Assembly (NCBI GenBank): GCA_039105265.1 | Contig: JAPFFF010000017.1 | Span: 1,488,001 to 1,552,000, forward strand | DNA: 64,000 bases | Reading direction: 5' to 3' | Origin: Tritrichomonas musculus | Lineage: Eukaryota; Parabasalia; Tritrichomonadida; Tritrichomonadidae | In this document: positions 31,101 through 44,300 of the stretch, in pieces | Layout: each line of letters starts with the position of its first letter | How positions within the stretch are numbered: the stretch's first letter is position 1 | Program-made: the position numbers and the translations under genes | The notes under the pieces: model-generated | Databases searched by the model: none | What the model was told of the DNA's origin: nothing | What the model saw: the letters and a program-made list of their open reading frames with translations, nothing else

Positions 31101-34100
31101 GATCATCGATTGTTTCTTCTTCTTCATCATTATTTTCATCATCACTATTTCCATCGTTATTATTATAATTGTTATTGTTGTTGTCTTCATCACCATTATT
31201 GTTTTCATTATTATTGTCATTTTGGTCATTCTCGTTATTATCATCATTCTCGTTATTATCATCATTCTCGTTATTATCATCATTGCCATTGTTTTCATCA
31301 TCATTGTTGCTATTTTCGTCATTATTGCTATTTTCATTACCTGTGTGGCCATTATTATCATCATTGCTTTTATCATGATTATTATTATCATCATCTTGAT
31401 CATCATTGTTGTTATCATGATTGTCTTCGTTTTCATCTTTTTTATTACTGTCATTTTCTTCTTCTTCTTCTTCTTCAATTACAGGTGGGAATTTAATATC
31501 TGCACCTCTTTCAATAAAGTTTACATCATCATCAAGCAAATCCACACCCAAGCTGTTGTCAGGTTGATTTTCATTTTCAATTTCTTTATTTTCTTCTTCT
31601 TCAAAATTGCTATTCAATTGAACAAATTGGATTTTTCGTTTGAATTGCTCGTCTTCTTTGATTTCTTCATCATCACCTTGAGAATTATCATCAAGTGGGA
31701 TAAAGCCCATTTCATCTGCATCATCATCTTCTTCATTGTCATTAATTGCATTCAATTTCTTGAATTGATTATTCTTATTCAATTTTTGATCTTTCCTGTT
31801 TTCTCCTTCATCATCAAAAGAATCAGACAAAGGCAAGAATTTAGTATTTTGTCTTAATCTATCATTTTCCCCATTATCCTCTTCGTCACTTAACTCGAGA
31901 GAAACTAAATCATTAGCATTGGATGATTCTGATTTTTGATTATCAATTGGAATCGGATCAGAGCCATTAAAGTATTTAAAGATTCCTCTCTTGAATGGAA
32001 ATTCATTATTTTTATCTGAATTTTCTTGGTCTTGATCTTCATTTTCAGGTTGGTCGAGAAGAGGTTGATCATCAGCCTTCAATTGCAATTCTAGTATGCG
32101 TATTTTCTCTTCAAGCTCTTTATTTTGAATTCGAAGTTCTTTTTCTGCTTCGATTGAGGCTTGAAGTTCTGGATTATTAGAGTTCATTTCATATATTTCT
32201 GCTTCTAAGTCATGAACTTGGTCTTTAAGTAATTGATTTTCTTCTAGAGCGGCTTTGATTTTGGCATCAGGCTCCTGCTGCTCATTTTGCTTTTCTAAAA
32301 GCATATTATTGAATGCTTCAAGTGATTTAACACTCATTTCAAGTTCCTTAATCTTTTTATCTTTTTCATCATTTATATCTTTTGTTGGCTGAAGAGGTTC
32401 TTGATTATTTGCAATTTGATCTTGTAGGTCTTTCTTTTCTTTTTCTAAATTACGAATCTTTTCATGAAGATTTTGAATCTTTTCAATGTCATTGAGAGAG
32501 TTTTCTATTTTTTGATTGCTATTTGAAGGATCTGATTCTAATTCAGTTACAAGTCTTGTATTTTCTTCTTGCAAATCAGCAAGCTCAACTGATTTGCTTC
32601 TGACCAATTCTTTAAGCGATACGTTTTCCTTTGACAATTTTTCTATCTTTTTCTCAAGATCGTAGATTTTTCTTTGCTGCTCGGATTTTTCGAGTTCAAA
32701 GCTCGCATTACAACTTTCTTTCTCTTCCTTTGCACAATTTAATGCAAGGCTCAAATTTTCTATTTCATTACTCAAATGCATATTATCATTTTGTAATTGC
32801 TTTAACTGCATTTCAATGTCACTTGGACAAGAATTAATTACATCGTTAGATTTTGGCTCATTTTCTATCTTTTTAGGCGATTCAGCATTAGTGAAAGAAT
32901 CTTCGAAGTGAACATTAAATTCTTGATTAAAATTATCTGCAAAGTGGAAATCATCCATATTTACGTCTACTGATCTTTCTTTAACATCATTAGTGCGATT
33001 TTCATCATATTCGTCATTAGCGTCAGTTTCCTTTCTATTCATATCTTCTTCACAGAATCGCTTGTAAACGCCTCTTTCAAATGGAAGCTGATTTGCTTGT
33101 TGATTATTTTCGAAGTCTTCATTACCTTCGAGAAGAGGATCTTCATCTGCTTTTAACTGTAATTCAAGAATGTGAACTTTTTCTTCTAAAAGTTTGTTTT
33201 CTCGCCTAAGGTTCTTCTCAGATTCAAGTGAAGCTTGAAGTTCTGGATTATTAGTTGACATTTCAAAGATGTCTTGTTCAAGATCACGTATTTTCTCACG
33301 AAGAGATGCATTAGCTTCTTTTTCTTTTTCGAGGTCTTCATTAACTTCTTGTTTTGCTGACTTAATTTGTTCTTGAAGAGTCATAATTAAAGAATCAACT
33401 GACTCCATCTGCGATGCTTGGGAAAGTCTTTGATTTTCATTCTTAAGATCCGCAACTTGTTTTTCTAACGAATTAATTTTTTCTTTCAATTCATTGATTT
33501 CATCATCGTTTTCATCATTTTGATGTAAAGAGTTTTCTTGACTATGATTACTAATCTGACTGTTGATTTTAGATTCAAGTTCAGTGACTTTTTGTTTAAG
33601 AATTTCATTTTCTTTGATCAATTCTGAATTCTTTGATTTAAATTCTTCAAGTTTTTGAGAAAGTTGACTTTGCTGTTTATCATCATTTGCAGTTGGTGGT
33701 GACTTATCGGTTTTAAGCTTTTGTATTTGGGCACTAAGTTTTTCAATTGTCGTTTCTCGTTGATCAATTGTATCGTGAAGAATAGTTTTCTCACGTTCAA
33801 TCCTCTTTAACTTCTTTTCCAGTGATTCAAGGCTAGGATTAACTTCACCAGAATCTACATTTGATAAATTAAACGATCTTGCTCGAATTTCTGATTGCAA
33901 TTGAATAGATGAGTTTTTAAGCGATTCATTTTCTGATTGTAGCTGGCTTATTGCTTGCTCTTGACTTTTAATGGTGCTATTCAAACTCAAGTTAGTTTTC
34001 TTGAGCTGTTTGTACTTTTGAATAAGATCCTCATTTCTTTGGTCTGGAATTTCATCAGAGAGCAACTTATTTGGTGAAAATACCGATATAGATTTTTCTA

Positions 34101-34752
34101 ATTTCTTACATTTACTCTTTAAGTCTTGGTTTTCTTTGGCAAGAAGAACAACTTTATCTTCAAATGTTTGACTTTTTTGGCTTTCATCAAGTTGCTTTTC
34201 AAGGTAATCAATTTGACTTTTTTCAAGAGCTTGCTTTTCTTTCATTAGACTAGTATGCTGACTCGAAAGAGTCTTATAAGAAGAATCCATTTCTTTTAAT
34301 TTTGATGATAATGATTTATTTTTGGCTTCCAATGCTTGAATTTTTGCGTTTTTCTTGTCAATTTCAGTTTGCTTCCGTTGGTTCTCAGCCATTAACGAAT
34401 AATTTCTTGACACCAAAGCTTCTTCTGCTTCATTTCTTTGGATATATTGCTGATTTTGATATTTTGAGAGAAGTTTTTTAAGTTTGAAATTTTCCTCCGA
34501 TAATTTATGTACTTCCTCTTGAGCTAATTTATACGACTGAACAAGACCTGAATCAGGTTCTCCTGAATTATCTAATCTTTGCTCAAATTCTTGAATGCGC
34601 GCTTTAAGGTTTTTAATTTCTTTTTGATAATTTTTAATACATTTTTCATATGCTGCTGTTGGGGCATTACTAATTGCTGGTGGAGAGGCGGGCGTTGTTG
34701 TTTTTATTGGAGAATACCGTTTGCTACTAAAAGAATCAGATTTTTTACTCAT
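28168..34752 (-). CDS. Giant coiled-coil protein (2194 residues)
   Basis: Almost the whole protein is heptad coiled coil rich in E, K, L, N, Q and S. A basic, proline-containing head (residues 1-30, SPIKTTTPASPP) precedes it. Residues about 474-545 and 837-905 are a duplicated module (EMSTNNPELQASLE... with LPFERGVYKRF, against EMNSNNPELQASIE... with FPFKRGIFKYF). Residues about 1100-1214 form a D/N/E-only break encoded by GAT/AAT-type microsatellite DNA, followed by more coiled coil to the C-terminus (WKGEKALFEIAMPETPF). There is no membrane anchor or motor domain. Such proteins in trichomonads are usually scaffolds of the cytoskeleton, Golgi or costa. A golgin or basal-body role is possible, and nothing decides it. 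Confidence 0.85.
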   Translation of the reverse strand: MSKKSDSFSSKRYSPIKTTTPASPPAISNAPTAAYEKCIKNYQKEIKNLKARIQEFEQRLDNSGEPDSGLVQSYKLAQEEVHKLSEENFKLKKLLSKYQNQQYIQRNEAEEALVSRNYSLMAENQRKQTEIDKKNAKIQALEAKNKSLSSKLKEMDSSYKTLSSQHTSLMKEKQALEKSQIDYLEKQLDESQKSQTFEDKVVLLAKENQDLKSKCKKLEKSISVFSPNKLLSDEIPDQRNEDLIQKYKQLKKTNLSLNSTIKSQEQAISQLQSENESLKNSSIQLQSEIRARSFNLSNVDSGEVNPSLESLEKKLKRIEREKTILHDTIDQRETTIEKLSAQIQKLKTDKSPPTANDDKQQSQLSQKLEEFKSKNSELIKENEILKQKVTELESKINSQISNHSQENSLHQNDENDDEINELKEKINSLEKQVADLKNENQRLSQASQMESVDSLIMTLQEQIKSAKQEVNEDLEKEKEANASLREKIRDLEQDIFEMSTNNPELQASLESEKNLRRENKLLEEKVHILELQLKADEDPLLEGNEDFENNQQANQLPFERGVYKRFCEEDMNRKETDANDEYDENRTNDVKERSVDVNMDDFHFADNFNQEFNVHFEDSFTNAESPKKIENEPKSNDVINSCPSDIEMQLKQLQNDNMHLSNEIENLSLALNCAKEEKESCNASFELEKSEQQRKIYDLEKKIEKLSKENVSLKELVRSKSVELADLQEENTRLVTELESDPSNSNQKIENSLNDIEKIQNLHEKIRNLEKEKKDLQDQIANNQEPLQPTKDINDEKDKKIKELEMSVKSLEAFNNMLLEKQNEQQEPDAKIKAALEENQLLKDQVHDLEAEIYEMNSNNPELQASIEAEKELRIQNKELEEKIRILELQLKADDQPLLDQPENEDQDQENSDKNNEFPFKRGIFKYFNGSDPIPIDNQKSESSNANDLVSLELSDEEDNGENDRLRQNTKFLPLSDSFDDEGENRKDQKLNKNNQFKKLNAINDNEEDDDADEMGFIPLDDNSQGDDEEIKEDEQFKRKIQFVQLNSNFEEEENKEIENENQPDNSLGVDLLDDDVNFIERGADIKFPPVIEEEEEEENDSNKKDENEDNHDNNNDDQDDDNNNHDKSNDDNNGHTGNENSNNDENSNNDDENNGNDDNNENDDNNENDDNNENDQNDNNNENNNGDEDNNNNNYNNNDGNSDDENNDEEEETIDDLREALERQNVELSELRHQLKKAKEQAREAEKNLEGYEASHQQSIAHIRELEEENMKLKAFHNEHNEGDEEMQQRNDENESTLLKENEILRERLASQSKLTGEYTKIESELGATTKELVSLKAESQKQREENRNLQKENYELKKENEELKSNVKTEMSTQTASGGYSTAATMDDDLDAYINSNNEREIERPVLTNQELLEEKEQEINAMKMNEKENLKMIYNLRKEISSLNDQIESLKSTLEDNHDEISAYEFNQKNFLQQIDDLTAKLNQVGSGSNAMPANNDELQASIDSQNEEIIQLKKEIENLQQTNSLLSDQISNDSLKSEIEIMKQLNDQLNSQKEDVESKLKEMQKENENILNESENIKKNLEEEKSSLISQLESMKSQNDEVLADNEIKEAELKQTKAEFDNKVNELANTIDQLNDMKAQIQNLLQENQELQTKVDSITERSANIIDNLQTIESTEANDKESTENTEENGKESVEDHDKDENKILIEEEEDQDQVSDNEELSVAELKKQNEDLHDQCDYFESQTKTLRKEIEEKDEKISQVEKQKRLLELELESLKEELQSASATSDAASTVPGSPVPPSSPKSPAEEADSIKIESLESLNSKLISKNQDLQSTIDQKEKEIEELSNRIQELESESLANQSKLDDLSNQVRTRAKTDSEYNDLAEAASKAEEKYKTELNQIRLDKEQITLEIDNLKNEISRKEEMINDLKNAITEKENENSSAISEIEKKDAEIKELNEKLDFLQNEKDDVNFNFNTATQYNKSLKEKIEALTNEKTNLENERAQLLQDNEHLQVQVKEKTDELDVKNARNEELENKQRGIDHMINDLKMQLNRSRNENKNIKSRFEDEKKTLKMDMDKVEKDNKDLRQRYARINAEVLGNVDSSEILENIMANVVKKNSEGKSSDERIIALEHKIESLELDIKGKEIEFRKLQRENESLQNDNKELTKQLNEWKGEKALFEIAMPETPF

Positions 34753-35369
34753 TAATAATAAACGTTCTCTCTATATTCGTTTTTACTTTTTTTAAAAAAA
34801 CAAAAGAATATTCACGCATTAGTTAAGAATATTTATGTATTATCAACCAATAATAATTTAATATAAAAATATCTTTACTAAACATTTCTCTATTCAATTT
34901 CAAATAATGAACATTTCAAATTTAAGCAATTAAACGATATGATAAAAACAAATACTTAACATTACGTCTCTAATATGTAATCCATATTTTATAATATCAA
35001 AATAAGCCAAAAATTGGGATAAATGTATAAATTATATGATTTGTTAATAGCTCTTATTTTGGGTTGTGAATAAACAAAAAACTTTTTGAATTGATTTTAA
35101 TTGTTATTTAGATAATAATTAAGATGAATTACCATAATTCACATAAGAATTATATTTTTAAAAAAAAGTTTGGTTAAGAAAAAATGAAATATTTTGTTAA
35201 CCAATCTCACTTTTTCAGCTTAAAAACGTTGAAGAATTAAACCATAAATTGGAAACAATAATACTAATATTAATAATAAAAAGCTATCAATCTAACAAAG
35301 CATTTCAACCTCATTTGATTTTTTTTTAATAAATAATAATAATATATATAATTTAAATAATAAATATTT
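34753..35369. other. Upstream region of the coiled-coil gene
   Basis: AT-rich and gene-free. It holds the promoter of the minus-strand gene starting at 34752. AACTTTTTGA lies at 35080-35089. No other element stands out. Confidence 0.5.
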
Positions 35370-38300
35370 TTAAAATACATTATCATCTTCATCTTCTTCA
35401 TCTTCTTCAATATCTAATCTAAGTTTAATATCATTTAAATCAATATCATTTTCAATTTCATCTTCTTCATCATTACCTATATGAATTTGCTGAACTTCAT
35501 CTTTCAACATTTCATTTTCATCGTCACTATTAATACCAGTCTTTCTAATTGACTCCATTAATTCATCATCATCTGAATGAGGAGTAATATCTATTTTTTC
35601 TGATTCTTTGATTATTTTCTTTATTTCTTTATTTTCTTCTTCTTCATTTTCATCAGATATAAGAATTTCAATATCAATGCTTGTGTTACCGGGTGCATTG
35701 ACAATTTTTTCTATTTTACTATTTTTAGAAATAATCTGTAAAATTTCTTCTTCCTCTTCTTTATTCATTTCGCCTAGATTATTCGAGGACTGTTGCCCTT
35801 GCTTTTGGTTCTGCTTTTGAATTTCTTCTTTAAGAGAAAGTAATTCTGGATCCTTTTGAAAATCGTCGTCGTCGTCATCATCACTATTATCGATATTTAA
35901 GTTTGATATTCGTTTATTTTCATGGATATCATTAAGAAAACTTTCTTCCTCATCTTCGTCTGATAATTTCATATTTAATATTTTTTCAATTTCTGATTTT
36001 TGAACTTTTTGTAATTTAGAATCTTCTTCTTCTTCCACCGTATCATCAATCATTGTACTCGATTTTAACAAATCTTCTTCTGCTTCATTCTCACTCTCTT
36101 CGGCATCAATTTTGATTATTTTATTTAAACTATCACTTTTGACTGAAACAGAATTATGACTTTTAGTTTCAGTTGATGATGTAAAGTCAAGTCCTGATGA
36201 AGCTTGAGGCTTATAGCTCTTTATCGTATCAAAAGCGTTTTCTTCTTCTTCTTCATCGTCGTCATTTTCATTTGATAAATTAATCGTACTATTCTTTTTC
36301 ATGCTTAGATTATTAGCATCGGCTTTATCATGAAGAATTCGATCAATCTCAGATAAATCAACTTCTTCCTCTTCTTCTTCAAATATTTCCAAATCATCAA
36401 CAACTGCATTTGCTGCATTTTCGTTTGGTTTAATAGCAGGTTGCTTTTCAATTTTTTCTTCTTCCTCTTCTTTAATCACATTTTCTGATTTCAATTTCTT
36501 GTAATTTTGCTTTATTGCAATAAGTTCTTCATCATCTTCATCTGACGATGATGTTTTTATATCATCAAGATTTGCCATATTACCAATTATGTCAGAATCA
36601 TCACTATCAATGCCTTGAATCGTACTGTTTGTATTCTTAGTTGATACTGATGAGCCAATTTCTGTTTGATTTATTATTGTTGTTGTGTTTTGTTTACTAC
36701 TTGATAATTCTTTTCGCTTTTTAATTTGGAGAATATCTAAATCATCATCTCCACTATTATTATTATTGAACTGCTTAGTAGAAATGGGAATTGCACTTTC
36801 TTCTTCTTCCTCTTGATTGCTGTTTATAAGTTTGGCAATTTCAGTATTATCGCTTTCATTATTCGTTTCATCTTCTGACATACTCTTATTAAAATCAATT
36901 ATAGGTCCTGAATTTGTATCAGCTAAACCATCATCTGAACTAAAATCATCATATGGATTGTCTTTTCGTGATAATGTTGATTGCATCTTCTGACTCAAAT
37001 TTACTTTCTTATCAATTTTATTTTCGCTATCTTCATCAATAATTGTGTGTGCAATTTGAGTTTCAACTTTTTGTGTTGTTGTTGATTTGATAAGTTTCTG
37101 AATATCAATATCAGAATCTTCTTCTTCCTCATCATCATTTAATTGGATCTGGATATTATTACTAATATCACTAGATTTATTTTGAGATTCAAATCGAAGG
37201 TTTTCTTCTTCATCTTCATCTTCGATATTACTTGATTTCGCTGGAGCTTTAATTTCGTTTGAGCCTCTTGGGCCATTTTCAAATTGAAAGTTTTCTTCTT
37301 CTTCATTTTGATTTTCATCATATTCTTCTTCAACTGAAAATTTCGATTGTTTATTGATATTTGATTTGGGGAAGAGAGAATTGCTTTGCTGTGAGCTCTG
37401 TTGATCCTCATCTGATGATTGATCATCATCGAATTTGAAGATTTCGAATTTGTTTGAGTCTTTCATGAGATATTTTATTTCAGAATTAGAATAGTCGGAG
37501 TCATCATCATCTTTTTCGTTTTTAACACTCTTTTTAACATCAAGGCTTGCTTTTATATCATCAACTGTATTCTGTTCCTTTGAAATTGGCTTTTGAGTAT
37601 CAAGAATTTCATCATCGTCATCAGATATGATATTTGTCTTTGTTATTGTTGTCTTTGTTATAGAAGTCATTGTTGTTTTTGCTGTCTGATTAGATGTCTT
37701 CTGTACTTTTGGATTTAATATGTCATCAACTTCATCTTCATCTTCATCAGAAAAATCTTTTAATGAAGGCTTTTGACTGCTAACTTCTTGCTGACTTTGA
37801 GTTGTACTCTTGGTAAATGAATCAATTTTAAGCAAAAGATCGTCTTTATCATCATCTTCATCAGAATTAACATCATTAAGAATATCATTCATTGGATTTT
37901 TAGAAAAGTTGCTGTTTTTCTTATAAAGAGCAAAACTATCGTTTTCATCTTCTGAACCATTTTTAGCATTAACTTCTACTTTAGTATTACTTTGAATCTT
38001 CTTGATTTCATTTAAAATATCATTTTCTTCTTCTTCCTCTTCATTCATAAGCTGGCTTGAAAGTTTGAATGCTGCTTTAATTATTTCATCATCATCCTCT
38101 TCTTCTTCATTCATACTTAAAATCGTTTTTGTTTGCTTCATATTATTGGTAAGATTATCTTGAACTTTTGGTTTTGGTGGAAAAGCTGATGATGAACTTT
38201 CATCGAACAAAATCTTTTCAGCTTCACTTGAAACAGTTGTGCTTTTATTTTGAGAAACCAAATTGATTTCTTCGTTTACGTTATTTCGATTAAGTCTTTT

Positions 38301-41300
38301 CTTTATAAATGAATCAATATCATCGTCTTCTTCTTCTGATCCTGATAAAATACTTTGCTTTTTCTGTTCAATGTTTGACGATGAAAAGCTTAAAACATTG
38401 TCAATTTTATCTTTGGATTGAGGTTCTGACATAGAATCTACATCATTAGAAATATTTTTGGATTCGCTTGATACCGTTGCTTTTTGGTTTGGATTAATTA
38501 AATTAATTTCATTGTCACTGTCACTATCATCAAGAATATTAAATTGCTTATTTGCTTTTTCAAAAATATCATCATCATTATCTTTCAATATATTTAAAAT
38601 GTTTTGTTTATTTTGGCTAATATTCGATAAAGATGATTCCAAAAGATCATTAGTAACTTTCGTTTGTGATGACGAACTTTCCGATTCTTTGGTAATTGTA
38701 GATTTCTTATTTGGATTGATTAAATTAATATCTTCATCATTGTCACTACTTGAAAGAATATTGGATAGTGGATTCTTCTTTAATAGTGATCCGATATCAT
38801 CATCTTGACTTTCCTCTGATTTTGGAATATTATTTTGCTTTTTCTTCTCAATATTTGACAATGATGAACCAAATAGATTATCATCATTATCTTCAGATTT
38901 GGGTTTTGATGATGAACTTTCATCAGCAAAAATATTCTCTGATCCACTTAAAAGTGCTGCGCTTTTACCAGGCTTTTTAATATTAATACTATCATCACTG
39001 CTGTTATCATCAAGATCATTAATTTCTTGGCTTTGACTTGTAACTTTTGAAATTTGCTTCATTAATGAATTATATTCCTCATCTTCACTGTCTTCTTTTA
39101 TTGGAATATTAGTTTTTAAATCATTAATTGCAGAAGAACTTGAAGATTCAATATTAATGTCATTATTAGTGATAATATTATTATACTTTGATTTGGATTT
39201 AGATTGAAATACTGCTGATGAATCTTCTTCAAGTAATATTTTCTCTGCTTCACTTGATACAGTACCATTTCTTTTTGAAGTTGTTTGCAGATTAGTATCT
39301 TCATCACTACTATTAGCAATACCATTTTGAATATTTTGATTTTGCTGCAAAGTGTATGAACTCTCAACTTTAATATTAACATCTGTATTTGATGACGATA
39401 AATTGAAGTTGCCATCACTCTTTTTATTTGGATTTATTAAATTGATATCATCATCACTATCGCTTATATTTAATACTTTATTAATACTAATCTTTTGTTT
39501 TTGAGTTGCCGTTTGTTTGAGTAAACCATCTTCAGTACTTTCAACTTCTTCTTCTTCTTCTTCAATAATAATGTCTGATTTGGGCTTATCATTTTCTGAT
39601 GATAAAATATTATCACTTACTGCTTGTTTAGGTGGATACAATGATGAAGAACCTTCATCCAACAGTATTTTCTCGGCCGCACTAGATACGGTTGTTCCTT
39701 TGACTGGTTTACTGAGATTGAATTTATCATCATCATCACTATTGCTCTCATCAAGAATGCCATTTCCTTTGATAGTTTTGTTTATTTGAGCTAGTAAATC
39801 ATTACCATCATCATCATCATTATTAATATCAAAATTAATTCTCTTGCCGATATTCTCATTTTCACTGTCTTCATCACTCAACAATGAAAGATGATCATTT
39901 TTGATGTTATTGACTACTTTATTTGTGTTCATGAAATCATCATTACTAGATGATAATTGTTGATCTAATGTAATTTTATTTGAGTTTTTATCTTGTAATT
40001 TTGGTTCACTAATTCCTGATGACGAAAATTGGTTATCATCAGGCGAAATATCAATCTTATTTTTCTGAATTTGATCTATTTGAAGAGAAGAAGAGGAAGA
40101 GTTAAATAGATTCATCTTTTCTTCTTCAGAATCAAATTTGCTTGTTTCCTTTTTCATTTGTTTTGCAAGTTGCTTCATTCTTTCTTCATGTGAAGCATCA
40201 GAACCAATAGAATCATCAATATCAATATTTAATTTTCCTGCTGTAGTAGTTTTCTGTGTAGGAAGTTGGAAACTAAATCCAGAGTCATCATCATCAGATG
40301 ACAGATTAGGTGCCAATAAATCGTTATTTACATTTTTCTTTTCACTAGTTAATAATTGATTGATACTGCTAGCTGACACTTTGGCTTGTTTTTTATTCAG
40401 AAGATTTTCAATTCCATCATCAGAATCTGATAAATTATTTTTGCCTGAAGACGAACTGAATTTCTTACTAAAGACAACTTCTTCTTGTGTTTCAGTTGAG
40501 CTGTCACCGATCAAAAGAGGATTCAAAATTTTCTTTGAACTAATATCTTCTTCTTGTGTATCAGTTAAATTAACATCAATTACAGGCAATTGCTTGAACT
40601 TATCATCTTTTTCAACCTCATCTTCTTGTGTGTCAGTTAAACTAACATCAAAAAGTGGCGGTTCTTTAAAATCATTTACATTTAGTGCTTGACTTGTCTT
40701 CTTGAGAAAGTCGTTAGTACTAGAATCACTCGAATTTTGGAGTTCATCTGAATCAAGAGGCATTTTTGGATGTGCAATGTTCAAATCAGCATCAAGATCA
40801 AGATGACTACTATTTAATTGTGACTTTTTACTTGGACTGATATTTGAACTAACATTTATCAAGCTATCAAATTGCCCTGAAAATATCTCTGTCTTTTTAA
40901 TTGGCGAATCATCATCTGAAGAACTCAATTGGTTGTTTTCAACCGAATTACTGACTGTTCTTTTAATTTTGTCAGATAATGATTCAGAGCCAGAATTGAA
41001 ATCCGGAGCTTTGATAAATAATTCTTTCATATTTCTTTTATTGCTTTTATTCCTTCCAGGTGAATGAACTTCTACAGGCGGACTCATCTTCAATGTTTGT
41101 TTTGAATTAACTTCAGGCAATGAACCAATTTTTTGTTTATTTGGCGAATCACTATCTGAATTGGAAATTGATTGAGCTGGCTGCAATTTGTCAACAATAG
41201 GTTGCTTTCCAATTAAACTATCAAAAGAATCTGAGTTACTTATTAAATTAACAGATGGATTTTTGTCATTAGCCGGCGATGGTGTTGATGACTGATCTTT

Positions 41301-44300
41301 ATCAAGTGTAATCTTCGGAGGAGAGACTAAACTTGATGGCGAATCTTGCTTGGACTGGCCTGTAATTGGAATAGGAGATGAAGAAGAGGATGGCGATAAA
41401 TTATCAAATTTCGTTTTGCCTTTAGAATTAATATTAGATGCATTAGGAATATTGGTAGCAAATTTAGATGGTAGAATATCTGAATCACTATCAATCGTAT
41501 CAAGAACATTATTTAATTTGGTTTGTTTAATTTTTCTTTCTTCTTTAATACTTGCTAATGCATCAGTTGGTGATGACGAATTTGAAAGTGGAGGCTTGTT
41601 TAAAATATTATCATCACTAGATGACAAACTTGGATATTTGGACACTTGCTTCATTTTTTCTGGACTTGGGATATTTGGTCCGAAGTCATCGTCATCACTG
41701 ATAATCATTAATTTGCTATTAGTGGTTTTACTTGCTGAAACAATCTTATTTTTAGTGGAATCAGGAATTCCAGGTGACTCATCTGAATCAACTAACGGAA
41801 TATTATTTGCAAATTTGGTTGGTGATTGCTTCTTAATGGCATTTGGAATTAAATCAGATGTATCTGATGAATCACTTAAAACACTTTGACGATTTGTGCT
41901 AACTGGTTTTACTGGTGATTTCTTCTTAAGAGCATTTGGTAACAAATCAGACGTATCTGATGAATCACTTAATATACTTTGTAATTTTGCGCTAACTTGC
42001 TTTACTGGTAATTTCTTCTTAAGAGCATTTGGTAACAAATCAGATGTATCTGATGAATCACTAAGAATACTAGGACGGGTTGGATTACTTGATTTGGTTG
42101 GTGATGATTGCTTTTTGATTTTAGGGAAATCAGAAGTATCTGATGAATCACTTAAAACACTTGGACGATTTATACTGGCTGGTTTTGTTGGTGACTTCTG
42201 TTTGAGAGCATTTGGTAATAAATCAGAAGTATCAGAAGTATCACTTAAAACATTAGAATGAGTAGGCTTGGATGATGCTTTACGATTCATTTTATCCAAA
42301 AAGAAATCAGAATCACTTGATTGAGATGAATTCATTTTTGAAGTCAGATTTGAATTAAGCTTGAATTTACTTTCATTCTTTGACGCATCTTTCTTTTCGG
42401 TTTCATCACTTTCAAGGTTGAAATCTGTATTTATAGGTGATAATTTATTATTATTTGATGATAAAATATTTTGCTTATTTGATTGCTTGGTTACTCCATC
42501 ACTACTACTGCTGTTCAAAAATTCTTTGTTAATTTTATTTGACAAATTAATTGGAGATGAAGGAGATACATTTGATGAAGCTTGCTTCGATTTGAGGAAT
42601 TTAGGATTGTAAATTAGATCATCATCGTCATCATCAGAGTCTAAGTATATTTTCTTATTTAATATAGAAGAAGGCTTAGCCACAACAGATGGCTTAGTAC
42701 TTAAATCAAAATCAACACTTCCACTAGAGCTACTGTTATTAAGATGCGCTTTAGTTTCGGTATTCTTTGATGACACTTTTTTTGTTGCATTAAGGAGCTT
42801 ATCTGTACTTGAGTTTGATGAAATATTTGTTTTCAATTTAGTTGTAGTTGTAGTAGTAGCATTAGTATTCTTAGTTGTTATATTTTTACTTTTGTTAATT
42901 ACTTTATTAAAGGCAAGATCATCACTTGATGAAGAAGATAATTGATATAATGTTTTTCCTTTAGTTGTTGGAGCATTAATTGCTGATTTTGTAGTAGTTG
43001 TATAAGTTGTTGTTGTTGTAGTCGTTTTACCTGCTTTTTTATTTAGATAAAAGTCGTCTGAGCTACTAGAATTGATTAGATTAGATATTTTTGAACTCAT
43101 AGTTGTTTTTGTTATTTTCGAATTCTCAGGAACTAGATCTTTCGATTTTGTTATATTCTTTCCTCGATATAAAATATCGTTTATATCAGCATCATCACTT
43201 GATAGATCAGTTAATTTTTTGACATCAGTTTTTGTCGACTTAACTGGATATGTTGTCTTTTTTGTTTTATACTTTGATATATCAAATGACTCACTATCTG
43301 AAGAAACTTCTTTTTTCAGAATCATTTTATTTGTATCAGAAAAATCTAATTTCTTTGAAACAGGGTTAAGTTTGGCATTCTTCTTCTTGGCAGAATCATC
43401 GTCGTTTATTTTCTGAGTTACAGTTTGGGAATTTTTATCTTTTGCAAAAAACTTTTTTTTAGTATTTATAACTGGAGCTGGCGTTTTATAATTTTTAGTT
43501 ATTGATTTGAGGTCAAGACCATCCGAAGAAGATGAAGAAGAGTTGCGATGGTTATTAGTCAATTTTGTACTTTGCAAATATCTCCTATTTCTTAGAATGT
43601 TAACATTATTTGAATCAGATTCATTTGAAATAGTGTCAACATTAAGATTTTTATTACTATACGTTGAATTAATGTTCTTCATTGAGGCTGATGTTTTATT
43701 TGAAAGTTGTGGAGGAGGATTTGTATAAGTATATTTGTTTTTAATGTTTGGATGATTATTATCATTTTCAATACCAAAATGAGTTGATGCTTTTTGCGTT
43801 TTTGTTGTGCTTGTTGTGTTTGTAACAGCATTTAATTTATTTGAATACTGTTTACTAATTGGGGGTGGAATATCATTAACATCATATCGATGCGTATTAG
43901 TTGTTGATTGAGATCTAATGGTTTTAGTGATAGTTGTTTGTGGCCTTGACTTGTCTTTTTCTTTAATGGTTTTTATAGTTGATGTTATTTTTGTTATTGT
44001 AGCTTTAGGGTTTGCATTTTCAGAATTAATATTATATGTGTAAGCCGTATCATTATAATAAGTATCAACATTTTTTTGATTTCGTTTAGAAGAACTGACA
44101 CTTTTCTTTGTTGAAAGTGAACGCCTAGTAGTGGACTTCGGTTTCGAAGATTTCTTATTTTTCGTTTCCAATTGATCAGGAGAAACTTTAATAGTAACAT
44201 CTCCTTTTTTACTTTTCAAAAAATTTTCGAATTTATCACCTAATTCAACTCGAAAATCTAGTAATTCTTTTTCATACTTTGATTTTGAAGCTGAAGATTG

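Noticed and set aside
31078-31857. Plus-strand 259-codon hydrophobic frame opposite the D/N-rich part of the coiled-coil gene
   Set aside because: GAT/AAT microsatellite read backwards gives Ile/Val/Leu runs; it is not an independent membrane protein.
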